From assembly GCF_016583575.1 (NCBI RefSeq), contig NZ_NRRG01000003.1, positions 124,001-188,000 of the forward strand: a stretch of 64,000 bases of DNA, read 5' to 3'. The stretch's first letter is position 1. Every line of letters begins with the position of its first letter. Below are positions 18,599-30,315 of this stretch, one piece after another. A program made the translations under genes and the position numbers. Origin of the DNA: Thiocystis violacea (GTDB taxonomy: Bacteria; Pseudomonadota; Gammaproteobacteria; Chromatiales; Chromatiaceae). The notes below the pieces were generated by a model, which worked only from the letters and a program-made list of their open reading frames with translations, was not told the origin of the DNA and ran no database searches.

Positions 18599-19393
18599 AT
18601 GTCGTTATCCACCCGCGTTCGTTTAAGGCCCATGCGTCTGATGATGGCGCTCGCCAGCCTGGCGCTGGCCTCCTGCGCGACCCCGCCACCGACCGAACCG
18701 GGGGGCGGCAAGGCCGGCCTCGCGAGTTGGGCCGGTCGCCCCATCGGGGCACCGCCCGTCCCCAATCCGGCACTCAAACGGACCATCCTGGCCAGAGCCG
18801 AGCAGGAATGGACCTATTTCGGCCGACAACTGGTCATACTCAAGGGATCGGAAGAGAGCATCCCGCATGTCGGCGACTGGGAAGACGACGGCCCGCGACA
18901 GAGTCGACGGGTGAACCTCTACTGGCGCGCCGTCGGCAAGCCTGGGCTCGACGGGATAGACTGCCAGAAGCCCTGGTCGGCCGCGTTCATCAGTTGGATC
19001 ATGCGCTCATCGGGCGTTCCGGAGAGCCAGTTCCGAAGCGACTCCGCCCACTGGGTCTATCTCGCCAGCCTGATCGACGAGGTCAGTCTGCCGGGGCGCT
19101 ACTTCATCCCGCGCCGTCTCGCCGACTACAGTCCCGAGCCGGGCGATCTGGTCTGCGCCTCTCGCGGTATCGCCCGCGTGGCCACGGTCAATGGCTACAC
19201 CACCGCCAGCATGCTGCATGGCGTCAGCGCCCACTGCGATCTGGTGGTGGCCAAGACCGGCCGGACCCTGGAGGTCGTCGGCGGCAACGTGCGCAACTCG
19301 GTCTCCAAGAGCCGTCTGGAACTGGACGCCAACGGACGCTTGCAGCCGGTGCCCCGGCGCCCCTGGTTCATCATCCTGCAGAATCGGCTCTGA
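18599..19393 (+). CDS. DUF2272-family lipoprotein
   Basis: A 264-residue lipoprotein starting at ATG 18599, preceded by GGAAGGAG. The lipobox LALASC ends a short signal peptide, so the protein should be anchored to a membrane on the periplasmic side. The core (IDCQKPWSAAFISWIMRSSG, PGDLVCAS, VSAHCDLVVAKTGRTLEVVGGN) resembles the CHAP/NlpC-P60 fold assigned to DUF2272. The usual CHAP pattern is WCAAF; here Ser replaces Cys at that place and a Cys sits four residues earlier, so catalysis is uncertain. It lies downstream of the transglutaminase-like gene on the same strand, and the two may act together on the cell envelope. Confidence 0.75.
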   Translation: MSLSTRVRLRPMRLMMALASLALASCATPPPTEPGGGKAGLASWAGRPIGAPPVPNPALKRTILARAEQEWTYFGRQLVILKGSEESIPHVGDWEDDGPRQSRRVNLYWRAVGKPGLDGIDCQKPWSAAFISWIMRSSGVPESQFRSDSAHWVYLASLIDEVSLPGRYFIPRRLADYSPEPGDLVCASRGIARVATVNGYTTASMLHGVSAHCDLVVAKTGRTLEVVGGNVRNSVSKSRLELDANGRLQPVPRRPWFIILQNRL

Positions 19394-19454
19394 TCGGGGC
19401 CGCCCCGCGCCGACCCGGATGGTTCCTGGGCCATCGTTGCCCGCCCGAGACGGC

Positions 19455-20273
19455 CTAGAGATCGAGCCGAATCCAGACCGGGCAGTGATCGGAGGGCTTT
19501 TCCATGCCGCGAATCGCGTAGTCGATTCCGGCGTCGACCAGACGCTCGCGAAGCGGCGCCGAGATCAGGAGATGGTCGATCCGCAGACCATGCCGGGGCT
19601 CGCGCTCGAAGCCGCGCGAGCGATAATCGAACCAACTGAGGGCATCCGCCGTCTCCGGGTGGATCGCCCGATAGGCGTCGGTCAGGCCCCAATCGGTAAT
19701 CGCCTTGAGCCATTCGCGCTCCTCGGGGAGAAAGCTGCACTTGCCGGTGCGCAGCCAGCGTTTGGCGTTATCGGGGCCGATGCCGATGTCCAGATCCAGG
19801 GGCGCGACGTTCATGTCGCCGAGGACCACGATCTTCCGATCCGGCGTGAACGACCCGCGCAGATAGTCCAGCAGGTCGGCGTAGAACTTCGCCTTGGCGG
19901 GAAACTTCACCGGATGGTCGCGGCTCTCGCCTTGTGGGAAATAGCCGTTGATGACGATCAACTCGTCTCCGTCCGGCAAGGGATAGCGTCCAGTGATGAG
20001 GCGTCGCTGGGCCTCCTCGGCATCGCCCGGAAGACCCTTGAACACCGACGAGGGCTCGACCTTGCTGAGCAGGGCGACGCCGTAATGGCCTTTCTGACCA
20101 TGGATCCGGGTCGCATAGCCGAGCCCATGAGTCCATTCGAGCGGAAACTGATCGTCGGCGACCTTGCATTCCTGGAGTCCCAGGATGTCAGGATCCTGCG
20201 CCGCCTTGAGGGCCTCGATCTGGTGCGGCCGGGCACGAATCCCGTTGACATTGAATGACACGATCTTGAGCAC
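19455..20273 (-). CDS. xthA: exodeoxyribonuclease III
   Basis: A 272-residue member of the endonuclease/exonuclease/phosphatase superfamily, close to the 268 residues of E. coli ExoIII. Catalytic motifs are visible in order: the N-terminal [18 protein letters not shown] (metal-binding Glu), [25 protein letters not shown] and the C-terminal LRIDHLLIS and PSDHCPVW. The enzyme incises apurinic/apyrimidinic sites and degrades DNA 3' to 5' in base excision repair. It is a single-gene unit facing the DUF2272 gene. Confidence 0.95.
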   Translation of the reverse strand: MLKIVSFNVNGIRARPHQIEALKAAQDPDILGLQECKVADDQFPLEWTHGLGYATRIHGQKGHYGVALLSKVEPSSVFKGLPGDAEEAQRRLITGRYPLPDGDELIVINGYFPQGESRDHPVKFPAKAKFYADLLDYLRGSFTPDRKIVVLGDMNVAPLDLDIGIGPDNAKRWLRTGKCSFLPEEREWLKAITDWGLTDAYRAIHPETADALSWFDYRSRGFEREPRHGLRIDHLLISAPLRERLVDAGIDYAIRGMEKPSDHCPVWIRLDL

Positions 20274-20523
20274 GCTGGACGGTCTCCCTGGAGTCGAATG
20301 CCCGGAAGGCTAGCACGAGGTGTCGGGGCGTCCAAACCCTGGCAAATCGCGGCCGGGTGGAGCGGAAGGCAACCGATAGCGCCCTCGCCATGGCCATATC
20401 CATGAGACTTTATTAATATGCCCAATGATCGCGGGGCGCCCGCCCGGGCAGCGGCGGCGCCCCGTCCAAAGACCGAGACCCCGGCTCCCGCCCTTCCCCC
20501 CATCGCCAGGCCGCCATCGCCTC

Positions 20524-23015
<2,492 letters not shown>

Positions 23016-23126
23016 TCCGAGGACTCCACACCCCAAAGGACAAATCCAGCGGGTGACAAAGCCCGCGACCACCCCCATGCTCTATCCTCGCCAGAGGGCC
23101 GACCAAAGAGCATGGGGGAAGCGCGC

Positions 23127-24548
23127 ATGGGCCAGGACATCGCCGCCTCGCCGTTCACCGAACGGGATTTTTCCAGGTTTTCGGCGCGTCTGCGCGAGGA
23201 GACGCGGCTGCTCGAAACCTGGTTCAGGGACGGCGCATTGGATGCGGGAGAGCCGACCATCGGGTTCGAGCTGGAGGCCTGGCTGGTCAAGCCGGACATG
23301 GACCCGGCGCCACGGGTCGAGGATCTGCTGCGGCGACTGGCCGATCCGCTCGTGGTCGCCGAACTGGCGACCTTCAATATCGAATTCAACGGCAACTTCA
23401 CCCATCCGCGTGGCCAAGCGCTGTCGCGGCTGGCCAGCGAGCTGACCGAGACGTTGAACCGAGCCAAGCAGGCGGCCAGACACCTGGATATCCGGCTGGC
23501 CATGATCGGCATCCTGCCCACGGTGCGAACGGAACATCTCACGCTCGCGTTCATGACCCCGCGCGAGCGCTATCGCGCCCTCAACGAGCAGGTTCTGGCC
23601 CTCAGGCACGGACGGCCGCTGATGCCGCGGATCGAGGGGCGCGACCGCCTGGAACTGGTCTGGCACGATGTCATGCTGGAGGCCGGAGCGACCTCCTTTC
23701 AACTCCATCTCAAGGTCCAACCCGACCAGGCCGTCCGGGTCTACAACGCCTCGAAGATCGTCAGCGGGCCGATGGTGGCGATCGGGGCCAATTCGCCCTA
23801 TTTCTTCGGTCACGACCTCTGGGACGAAACCCGCATCCCGCTGTTCGAACAGGCGGTCTCCGTGAATAGCTCGGCGCTGCAGGAGCGGGTCGGCTTCGGC
23901 TTCCGCTATGCCCGGCATTCGCTCATGGAGACCTTCCAGGCGAACCTCGACCGCTACCCGATCCTGCTGCCACGGTTGATGGACGAGCCACCGGAGCGGC
24001 TCGCCCATCTTCGCTTGCACAATGGCACCATCTGGCGCTGGAACCGCCCGTTGGTTGGTTTCGAGCCGGATGGGCGCCCGCATCTCAGGATCGAACATCG
24101 GGTGCTACCATCGGGTCCCTCGGTACCGGACTTGATCGCGAACGCGGCCTTCTATTTCGGCCTGGTGCGCAATCTGATGAGGGACGAGCCGCCACCGGAG
24201 TCCAGATTGATGTTTCTGCATGCGCAGAACGGCTTCTACAACTGTGCCCGGCGGGGCTTGGCGGCTATCATCCCCTGGTTGGATGGCCAGTCGCATCCAG
24301 TCACCCGGATCATCGGGGACGACTTGCTCCCGCGCGCCCAGGAGGGGCTCACCGACCTGGGCGTCGACCCAACCGAGATCGACCACTGGCTCGGCATCGT
24401 CGAGCGACGCCTGACGACGGGGCGCACCGGGGCGTGCTGGCAGCGCGACTGGGTGCGGCGAAACGGGCCGGACATGGCGGCTCTGACGGCGGCCTATCTC
24501 TCGCATCAAGAGAGTGGACGCCCCGTCCATGAGTGGACCTGGGATTGA
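23127..24548 (+). CDS. GCS2-like glutamate-cysteine ligase family protein
   Basis: A protein of about 473 residues from ATG 23127, preferred over 23112 because GGGGGAAG lies 5 nt upstream. The motif TIGFELEAWLV and the later FNIEFNGNFTHP are the two acidic metal-binding segments of the carboxylate-amine ligase (GCS2) fold. MLEAGATSFQLHLKV and the C-terminal HNGTIWRWNRPLVGF and RIEHRVLPSGPS correspond to further fold motifs. The family includes gamma-glutamylcysteine ligases and several uncharacterised ligases, so the acceptor is unknown. The next gene encodes an M14 peptidase/deacylase, and the two lie 54 bp apart on one strand, suggesting a shared peptide-like substrate. Confidence 0.8.
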   Translation: MGQDIAASPFTERDFSRFSARLREETRLLETWFRDGALDAGEPTIGFELEAWLVKPDMDPAPRVEDLLRRLADPLVVAELATFNIEFNGNFTHPRGQALSRLASELTETLNRAKQAARHLDIRLAMIGILPTVRTEHLTLAFMTPRERYRALNEQVLALRHGRPLMPRIEGRDRLELVWHDVMLEAGATSFQLHLKVQPDQAVRVYNASKIVSGPMVAIGANSPYFFGHDLWDETRIPLFEQAVSVNSSALQERVGFGFRYARHSLMETFQANLDRYPILLPRLMDEPPERLAHLRLHNGTIWRWNRPLVGFEPDGRPHLRIEHRVLPSGPSVPDLIANAAFYFGLVRNLMRDEPPPESRLMFLHAQNGFYNCARRGLAAIIPWLDGQSHPVTRIIGDDLLPRAQEGLTDLGVDPTEIDHWLGIVERRLTTGRTGACWQRDWVRRNGPDMAALTAAYLSHQESGRPVHEWTWD

Positions 24549-24602
24549 GGGCCGCTACCCGAGGCGAACCTCGCCCAGCACATTCGACCCAGACCGGGCG
24601 CC

Positions 24603-25682
24603 ATGCCAAGACGCCCTCGTTCCGCCCGGATGATTCGCCTATTCACCATGCTGCAAGAATATGACGGCCTACCCGAGGGTCTCCTGGAGACCAACAGCCG
24701 CCACCTGGCCGACCGGCTCGGGGCTCCCTCCCTGATCCATCTCGCAGGTGCGCGCGAGCCGGCGCTCTTCGTGTCCGTCCTGATGCATGGCAACGAGACC
24801 GTCGGTTGGGATGCGATCCGCGGTCTACTGCTCGAACGGCGCGCCCGCTTCGGCGACTTGCGTCTCCCGCGTGCCCTGAGTCTGTTCATCGGCAATGTCA
24901 CCGCCGCCGCGAGCGGCGTTCGACGCCTTCCAGGACAGCCGGACTACAATCGCGTCTGGCCCGGATCCCAACTGGCGCCGACGATCGAGCACCGACTCAT
25001 GCGCCGGGTCGTGGAGATCCTGTCGGAACGGCGGGTCTTCGCGAGCCTGGATCTGCACAACAATACCGGGCTGAATCCGCATTACGCCTGCGTCAATCGA
25101 CTCGACAACCGCTTCCTGCATCTGGCGACCCTATTCAGTCGCACGGTCGTCTACTTCATTCGTCCCGCTGGTGTGCAGTCGATGGCCATGGCCGAGCTGT
25201 GTCCGTCCGTGACCGTGGAATGCGGCAAGGTCGGCGAGCAGCAAGGCATCGAGCATGCCTGGCGGCTCATCGACGCCGCGCTGCATCTGACCGACATCCC
25301 CGAGCACCCATTGCCGGCGCGCGACATCGACCTCTTTCACACCGTCGCGCAGGTCAAGATCCCAGAGGATGTGTCCTTCGCCTTCGCGCCGGCGGACGGG
25401 GATCTGGTGCTGGATCCGGAGCTTGAACGCATGAACTTCCGTGAGCTGGCCAGGGGAACCGCCTTCGCGCGAGTGAGGACGGGGAGCGGCGCGGTCCTGG
25501 CGGTGATCGATGAGCTCGGGCTGGATGTTGGCTCCCGTTACTTCGGCCTTGAAGGAGGCGAACTGCGTCTGCGCCAGAGGGTGATGCCCTCGATGCTCAC
25601 GCGCGACGAGACCGTGATCCGGCAGGACTGCCTCGGCTATCTGATGGAGCGCTATGGCGAGCATCTGCCAGGGAGCGCCTGA
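24603..25682 (+). CDS. M14-family zinc carboxypeptidase / AstE-ASPA-like deacylase
   Basis: A 359-residue protein. Zinc ligands of the M14 fold are visible: VLMHGNETVGWD gives the HxxE pair and FASLDLHNNTGLNPHY supplies the second His. The downstream VTVECGKVGEQQG gives a Glu of the kind that acts as general base in succinylglutamate desuccinylase and aspartoacylase. These enzymes cleave an acyl-amino-acid or gamma-glutamyl-type bond. A C-terminal beta-rich region from about residue 245 (IPEDVSFAFAPADGD) is typical of the AstE/ASPA subfamily. It follows the GCS2-like ligase, hinting at a make-and-break pair for the same bond. Confidence 0.8.
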   Translation: MPRRPRSARMIRLFTMLQEYDGLPEGLLETNSRHLADRLGAPSLIHLAGAREPALFVSVLMHGNETVGWDAIRGLLLERRARFGDLRLPRALSLFIGNVTAAASGVRRLPGQPDYNRVWPGSQLAPTIEHRLMRRVVEILSERRVFASLDLHNNTGLNPHYACVNRLDNRFLHLATLFSRTVVYFIRPAGVQSMAMAELCPSVTVECGKVGEQQGIEHAWRLIDAALHLTDIPEHPLPARDIDLFHTVAQVKIPEDVSFAFAPADGDLVLDPELERMNFRELARGTAFARVRTGSGAVLAVIDELGLDVGSRYFGLEGGELRLRQRVMPSMLTRDETVIRQDCLGYLMERYGEHLPGSA

Positions 25683-25720
25683 AGAGGACGAGCGCCCAGC
25701 CGGACGATGGCGCTCGGCGG

Positions 25721-26542
25721 TCAGCCCTGATCCGGCGTCGCCACTGGACTTGACCCGTCGGCGACGTCTGGCGACTCGGCCGTCAACCGACGGATCTGGT
25801 ACCAGACCCGGCCAAGGTGCTCGTGGATCGCGGAGTAACTCACCTGAAAGGCGTTCGCGGACGGCAGCCAGTCGCGATAGCTGAGTTCGCGGGCCCAACC
25901 CGGATGATGGGCGAAGGCCGTCGGCGCGGGTATGACCTCGATCCCGGCCCGCTCGAACGCCTCGACCGCCTGCGGCAGGTGCCAGGCATCGCTCACCAGC
26001 AGAACATGCGTCACCCCATCCTGATCGAGCAAGGGGGCCATGAAGGCGGCGTTTTCCCACGTAGTGCGGCTGGCGGGCTCGATGGCGGCCACCGCGACCC
26101 CATGCTCGAACTCGAGTACGTCGGCCATGAGCCAAGCGACCGCGCTTTGCTCGCCGGGTAGCGAACCACCCGTCACATAGACCGGAAGACCGGTCGCGCG
26201 ATGCAGAAAGGCGCCGTAGCGCACCCGGCGCAAGCTCGCGTCATCGAGCGTATCGCCTCCGTATTCGGGCGCCCGCTTCCGGACGCCCGCCCCCAGGATC
26301 ACGATCGCCCGCGCCTCCGGCGGCACGGACGAGGGGTCCGGGCCGATGGCCGGATGGATCTCCAGTGGCTGCATCAGGGCCGTGCCGACCAGCGGCAGGC
26401 TCATCAGGGCGAGCAGGCTCAGGGCGGTGAAGATGAACAGCCGAGCCAGCACGCCACGCGCGAGCCAAAAGGCGGCCAGCAGCATCAACAGAATGATGCC
26501 GGGCGGCATCAGGAGGCTTTTGAGAACGGCGTAAAGGATCAC
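25721..26542 (-). CDS. DUF218 (YdcF/ElyC/SanA-like) membrane protein
   Basis: A 273-residue protein with two N-terminal membrane segments (about 8-27 and 33-56) and a DUF218 domain. Core motifs are [54 protein letters not shown] and [20 protein letters not shown]. This layout matches ElyC and YdcF relatives. ElyC in E. coli is linked to lipid-carrier and peptidoglycan metabolism at low temperature; the catalytic activity of the domain is not firmly known. Its ATG at 26542 overlaps the lipA stop (26539), so it is translationally coupled to lipoyl synthase. Confidence 0.85.
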   Translation of the reverse strand: MILYAVLKSLLMPPGIILLMLLAAFWLARGVLARLFIFTALSLLALMSLPLVGTALMQPLEIHPAIGPDPSSVPPEARAIVILGAGVRKRAPEYGGDTLDDASLRRVRYGAFLHRATGLPVYVTGGSLPGEQSAVAWLMADVLEFEHGVAVAAIEPASRTTWENAAFMAPLLDQDGVTHVLLVSDAWHLPQAVEAFERAGIEVIPAPTAFAHHPGWARELSYRDWLPSANAFQVSYSAIHEHLGRVWYQIRRLTAESPDVADGSSPVATPDQG

Positions 26543-27513
26543 CGCAGGAGTTCGTCGGCCTGACGATCGGCATGGTAGGACGAGCGCACCATGGCCCCGC
26601 TCGCGACACTGGAGAAGCCCATGGCCTCTCCAAGACGACGCAACTCATCGAACTCGTCCGGGGTCCAGTAGCGACGCACCGGCAGATGATCGCGCGATGG
26701 CTGGAGATACTGCCCAAGGGTCAGCATGTCGCAGCCGTGCGCGCGCAGATCGCGCATGACCGCCAGCACTTCCTCGGGCGTCTCGCCGAACCCGAGCATG
26801 ATCCCGGATTTGGTTGGGATACTAGGTTGGCTGGCCTTGAACGACTGGAGTAACCGCAACGATCCCGCGTAGTCCGCTCCGGGCCGCGTCTCCCGGTAGA
26901 GTCGCGGGACGGTCTCGAGGTTGTGATTAAAGACATCCGGCAAGGCGTCGTCACCGAACCGCGCGAGCGCGACGGCCTCCCGTCCGCGAAAATCGGGCAC
27001 CAGTATTTCGAGTCGGGTGTCTGGAGTCCGGGCCCGAACGGCACGCAGACAGTCGGCGAAATGACCGGCCCCACCGTCGCGTAAATCATCGCGATCGACC
27101 GAGGTGATGACGACATAGCGCAAGCCCATGATCGCGATCGATTCGGCCAGATGCCCCGGCTCGTCCGGATCGACGGGCACCGGACGGCCATGGGCCACGT
27201 CGCAGAAGGGGCAGCGACGGGTGCAGACGTCGCCCAGGATCATGAAGGTGGCCGTGCCCTGGTTGAAGCACTCGCCCAGATTCGGGCACATGGCCTCTTC
27301 GCAGACGGTGGCCAGCTTGCTTTCTCGCAGCAGCTTCTTGATCCGGGCAACCCCAGGTCCGACCGGCGCCTTGGCGCGAATCCAACTGGGCTTGGGCAGA
27401 ATCGCCGTCCCGGTCTCGACCTTGACCGGCAGGCGCGAGAGCTTGTCCCGGCCGCGCTGGTGGGTATCCGGGGTCGCGCGCGAGGGCGCGTTCAGGGGTG
27501 TTCGATCGGACAT
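26539..27513 (-). CDS. lipA: lipoyl synthase
   Basis: A 324-residue radical-SAM enzyme that inserts two sulfur atoms into protein-bound octanoyl groups to give lipoyl cofactor. Both cluster motifs are intact: the auxiliary cluster [12 protein letters not shown] (Cx4Cx5C) and the radical-SAM CTRRCPFC (Cx3Cx2C). The C-terminal [15 protein letters not shown] contains the conserved RSSYHA motif whose serine ligates the auxiliary cluster. lipB, the usual neighbour, is not in this window. The gene overlaps the DUF218 gene downstream. Confidence 0.96.
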   Translation of the reverse strand: MSDRTPLNAPSRATPDTHQRGRDKLSRLPVKVETGTAILPKPSWIRAKAPVGPGVARIKKLLRESKLATVCEEAMCPNLGECFNQGTATFMILGDVCTRRCPFCDVAHGRPVPVDPDEPGHLAESIAIMGLRYVVITSVDRDDLRDGGAGHFADCLRAVRARTPDTRLEILVPDFRGREAVALARFGDDALPDVFNHNLETVPRLYRETRPGADYAGSLRLLQSFKASQPSIPTKSGIMLGFGETPEEVLAVMRDLRAHGCDMLTLGQYLQPSRDHLPVRRYWTPDEFDELRRLGEAMGFSSVASGAMVRSSYHADRQADELLR

Positions 27514-27601
27514 GGGAGACCTTCGCGACAGGGTGGGCTTCTAGCCGTGCGTCAGAAGTGGCGCCGGGGTGCTCCATCGGACCATCGACAGACCCTCGGG
27601 T

Positions 27602-28174
27602 TCAGCGCGCGAGCAGGCGCTCCACCAGCAGCTTGAACCAGGGCGTGAACCAGTGCGGATGCAGCCGCAGGGAACGGTTGATCTCCGGCAGCGACATCCA
27701 GCGCCAGGCGCCGATTTCGGTCGGATCCGGACGCGGATCACCCGTGTGAACGCCGTGAAAAACGTGCAGATACTCGTGCTCGATCAACCCGCTTTCCTGA
27801 TCCTCGGCACGGTACACCAATTCCGCCCGCTCGGTGAGCGGCACGCGAATCCCGAACTCCTCCCGCAACCGTCGCCCCGCCGCCATCGGGGTCGACTCTC
27901 CCGGTCTGGGGTGGCCACAGCAACTGTTGGACCAGCGGGAGGCGAAGTGATATTTGCTGTCCGCGCGCCGCTGCAATAGCAGATCGCCATCGGCATTGAA
28001 TACCAGGATCGAGAAGGCACGATGCAGTTGACCGAGCCGGTGAGAATCGAGCTTGCCCGCCTCACCGATGGCGCGATCCTGATCGTCGACGAGGATCACT
28101 TGCTCCAGCGCGTCACGCCGCGAGGCGCGTTCCAGATCTTCCGCAGCCAGTGGCGGGACGATTTGGGCACTCAA
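27602..28174 (-). CDS. idi: isopentenyl-diphosphate delta-isomerase, type 1
   Basis: A 190-residue Nudix-fold isomerase that interconverts isopentenyl and dimethylallyl diphosphate, the building blocks for carotenoids and the phytyl/geranylgeranyl tail. Motifs are [32 protein letters not shown] with the catalytic Cys, and [10 protein letters not shown] with the catalytic Glu. The ATG at 28174 overlaps the stop of the RuBisCO-like gene (ATGA), so the two are translationally coupled. It lies downstream of puf, as expected for a photosynthesis-associated isoprenoid gene. Confidence 0.95.
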   Translation of the reverse strand: MSAQIVPPLAAEDLERASRRDALEQVILVDDQDRAIGEAGKLDSHRLGQLHRAFSILVFNADGDLLLQRRADSKYHFASRWSNSCCGHPRPGESTPMAAGRRLREEFGIRVPLTERAELVYRAEDQESGLIEHEYLHVFHGVHTGDPRPDPTEIGAWRWMSLPEINRSLRLHPHWFTPWFKLLVERLLAR

Positions 28175-29526
28175 GATTCACCTCCGCTGCCATTCCCGTT
28201 TGATGTCTTGGTTGGCGCCACCGTCGGCGATCCGCCAAAGGCCTCGATCGCCGCGCGCAGTTCCGGATGACGCGAGGCCTGATCCTCCAGACTAACACCG
28301 GCGACGATGGCCTCCCATGCCTGCCGGATACTAGCCGCACCCCCGCGCGGTCCCATCGGGTGACCGAAAACCCCCCGTCCGGGAACGAAGCCAAAATCGA
28401 TGGTCCCGAGCTTCTCGTAAAGCGGACGCAAGGTGCCGGCCCAATCGCTACCGCCCGGCACCGGCAAGCTCCGCTTGATGCGCCCCATCGGAGCGAGACA
28501 GGCGTTCACCGCATCCCGTACTTCGTCATCGGAGGTATGCATGCGTTCCCCGAAGCCCGGCATGATGATGACGTCGAAGCCGGCAAGACGCTGAAGCTTG
28601 GTGAATACGCGGGTATGGATGCCGAACCCCGCCAGGCGGCTGAAGGGCGCGATGAATGGGAAATGCGCGACCAGCGGCACGCGCGCCTGCCTGCGCAGCA
28701 TGCGCACCGCGCTGAGCCCGACCGGCATGGCGTTGATCAGCAGGGCGTTGGCTCCCCTCGATACCGCGAGGTCGTGCAATTCGACCAGCCGATCCACCTC
28801 ATCGGTGATGTTGGCGAGATAGACCTTCGGAGTTCCGGTCTCGGCCTCGGCGCGCCGACGTGCCGCGCCCAAGAGCGACGCCCGCCGCTCCAGAGGGCAC
28901 CAGTCGGTATCCGCCAGCATTTCATCGTCCTTGGCGATATCCAGCCCGCCCAGCCAGCTTTCATAACCGAGTTCGCTGAAGTCCTCGGGAGGAAGCCCGA
29001 TGTTCGGTTTGATCACACCGAAAAAGATCGGTCGATCATGGATCTGGAGACGTTCGCGAAATCCCTCGACCCCGAATTGAGGCCCCTCGAAGGACTCCAG
29101 ATAGGCGTCCGGGAAATGGATATCCAAAAGCTTGACGATTGGCGCACCTGGCGAGAAAAAGGTGCCTTCCCCGCAAACGGCGCTCAGAAGATTCGGCAGT
29201 CGCGGCCCAAAGTTCCCATGCGGATGTGCGATTCTGACACGACAGGCCGAAACGCTCGGCACGCGCCCGCGTCCAACCTCATAACTGAAGCCAGGGCGTT
29301 CCTGATCCAGGATTTGGAGATCGACGAGCCGCGCGCCGAAGCGTGGGCGCAGATCCTCGGACGAGCCGACCCGCCGCCATTGCGCGGTGGACTGCTCGGC
29401 GCAAAAGTGCAGCGCGGCCCGCTCGGGATCGCCTTCGCACTCCAGATAGTAGTCGAGCAGAATATAGGCGTCAGGGTCCAGCGAACGCTCATCCGCGCGG
29501 AATCCCGCCCAGTCGGCATCAGTCAT
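28171..29526 (-). CDS. RuBisCO-like protein (form IV large-subunit homologue)
   Basis: A 451-residue RuBisCO large-chain homologue. By eye alignment, the Lys175 equivalent is present in [11 protein letters not shown] but the Lys177 place is Asn. [12 protein letters not shown] keeps the equivalents of Lys201, Asp203 and Glu204, and GIHTRVF keeps His327. The loop-6 Lys334 region reads PGFGERM without the lysine, and the Ser379 region reads PVPGGS. Loss of these residues means it cannot carboxylate ribulose bisphosphate, while the metal site could still support an enolase or isomerase reaction. The sequence resembles the IV-Photo group known from green sulfur and some purple bacteria, whose substrate is unsettled. 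It sits in a tight operon between yjbQ (3 bp upstream) and idi (4-bp overlap). Confidence 0.92.
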   Translation of the reverse strand: MTDADWAGFRADERSLDPDAYILLDYYLECEGDPERAALHFCAEQSTAQWRRVGSSEDLRPRFGARLVDLQILDQERPGFSYEVGRGRVPSVSACRVRIAHPHGNFGPRLPNLLSAVCGEGTFFSPGAPIVKLLDIHFPDAYLESFEGPQFGVEGFRERLQIHDRPIFFGVIKPNIGLPPEDFSELGYESWLGGLDIAKDDEMLADTDWCPLERRASLLGAARRRAEAETGTPKVYLANITDEVDRLVELHDLAVSRGANALLINAMPVGLSAVRMLRRQARVPLVAHFPFIAPFSRLAGFGIHTRVFTKLQRLAGFDVIIMPGFGERMHTSDDEVRDAVNACLAPMGRIKRSLPVPGGSDWAGTLRPLYEKLGTIDFGFVPGRGVFGHPMGPRGGAASIRQAWEAIVAGVSLEDQASRHPELRAAIEAFGGSPTVAPTKTSNGNGSGGES

Positions 29527-29529
29527 CGC

Positions 29530-29958
29530 TCAGATCACACCAGACACTTGGACTCGGAACTCGCGCTCCTGGCGAGGACCATCCAACTCGACGAAGAAGA
29601 TCGACTGCCACTCACCCAGCAGGAGCTTGCCGTCGGCGACCAGAATCGTCTCGGAGGCATTCATGAACAGACCGATCAAGTGGGAATGGGTGTTGGGTCT
29701 TCCGTCCACCGGGTTCCGGTCGTGACGGTAACCGCTATCGGGCGGGGCGAGTCCCCGGAGAAAATCGAGCATATCCCGCTGGAGTTCCGGCTCTCGCTCA
29801 TTGAGCGCGAGAAAGGCCGTCGTGTGCGCCGAAGTGATGGTCACCTGTCCGTTTTTGATCGGGTGACTGGCGAAAACCTGCCTGACTTGATCCGAGATAT
29901 CGATGATCTCGATCGGCGCGGCGGTTCGCAAACGCAGAGGCTCGCAGTGGATTCGCAT
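29530..29958 (-). CDS. YjbQ/UPF0047 family protein
   Basis: A 142-residue protein with the family signatures VTITSAHTTAFLALNE, NTHSHLIGLFMNASETI and GEWQSIFFVELDGPRQ. The conserved His residues in SAHTTA and NTHSH form the predicted active site. Members have been reported to have weak thiamine-phosphate-synthase activity, but the physiological role is unclear. It is the first gene of the yjbQ-RLP-idi operon and begins just beyond the puf terminator, with AGGG about 14 nt upstream of the ATG. Confidence 0.88.
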   Translation of the reverse strand: MRIHCEPLRLRTAAPIEIIDISDQVRQVFASHPIKNGQVTITSAHTTAFLALNEREPELQRDMLDFLRGLAPPDSGYRHDRNPVDGRPNTHSHLIGLFMNASETILVADGKLLLGEWQSIFFVELDGPRQEREFRVQVSGVI

Positions 29959-29982
29959 ATCGACGGAACGCCCTAATGGAAA

Positions 29983-30018
29983 CGGGCGGGGTGAGGTGTA
30001 TCGTCACTCCCCCGCCCG
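29983..30018 (-). terminator. puf operon terminator
   Basis: Read on the minus strand, CGGGCGGGGGAGTGA pairs with TCACCCCGCCCG around a nine-base loop (one bulged base) and is followed by TTTCC. It lies 22 bp after the pufA3 stop and before yjbQ, and should end the puf transcript at least partly. Confidence 0.65.
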
Positions 30019-30040
30019 CAGACTCCCTCGGCCGCGAAAA

Positions 30041-30229
30041 TCACTTGCCAGACGGTAACGGGGTCATCTTGGCGGCGGCCTCCGGTGAAATCGGTGGGCC
30101 CTGCAGGAAATCGTAATACGAAGAATTGACCAGCAATATGTAATGAATCGACAGCGCGAGCGCGAGCAGAAAGCCCGCCAAGCCAATCAAGGCTAGTTTC
30201 GGATCGATCATCAACCAGATCTTATGCAT
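30041..30229 (-). CDS. pufA3: LH1 alpha polypeptide, third copy
   Basis: A 62-residue single-span antenna protein starting MHKIWLMIDPKLALIG, with AGGAGA 7 nt upstream of the ATG. The membrane helix contains the bacteriochlorophyll-binding His in LALALSIHYILL. In copies 1 and 2 the helix is followed by FNWL, whose Trp normally hydrogen-bonds the bacteriochlorophyll acetyl group; here the region reads NSSYYDFLQGP and the Trp is absent. The C-terminal tail is longer than in copy 2. It is the last gene of the puf operon, 86 bp after pufB3. Confidence 0.9.
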   Translation of the reverse strand: MHKIWLMIDPKLALIGLAGFLLALALSIHYILLVNSSYYDFLQGPPISPEAAAKMTPLPSGK

Positions 30230-30253
30230 CTAGATGTCTCCTGAATCATAACA

Positions 30254-30283
30254 CGGGACGCCGGTGTTTGAGCCGGCCTCCCG
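30254..30283 (-). other. intercistronic hairpin between pufB3 and pufA3
   Basis: CGGG pairs with CCCG and GCCGG pairs with CCGGC around a short loop. Hairpins in puf messages commonly set segmental mRNA stability. This one could make the B3 and A3 levels differ, which is inference. Confidence 0.5.
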
Positions 30284-30315
30284 TTTATGTCCGCCGCTAG
30301 GCGGAAACTTGGCTA

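Noticed and set aside
28171-29526. A functional RuBisCO large subunit
   Set aside because: Equivalents of Lys177, Lys334 and Ser379 are missing and no small subunit gene is nearby; it is a form IV RuBisCO-like protein.
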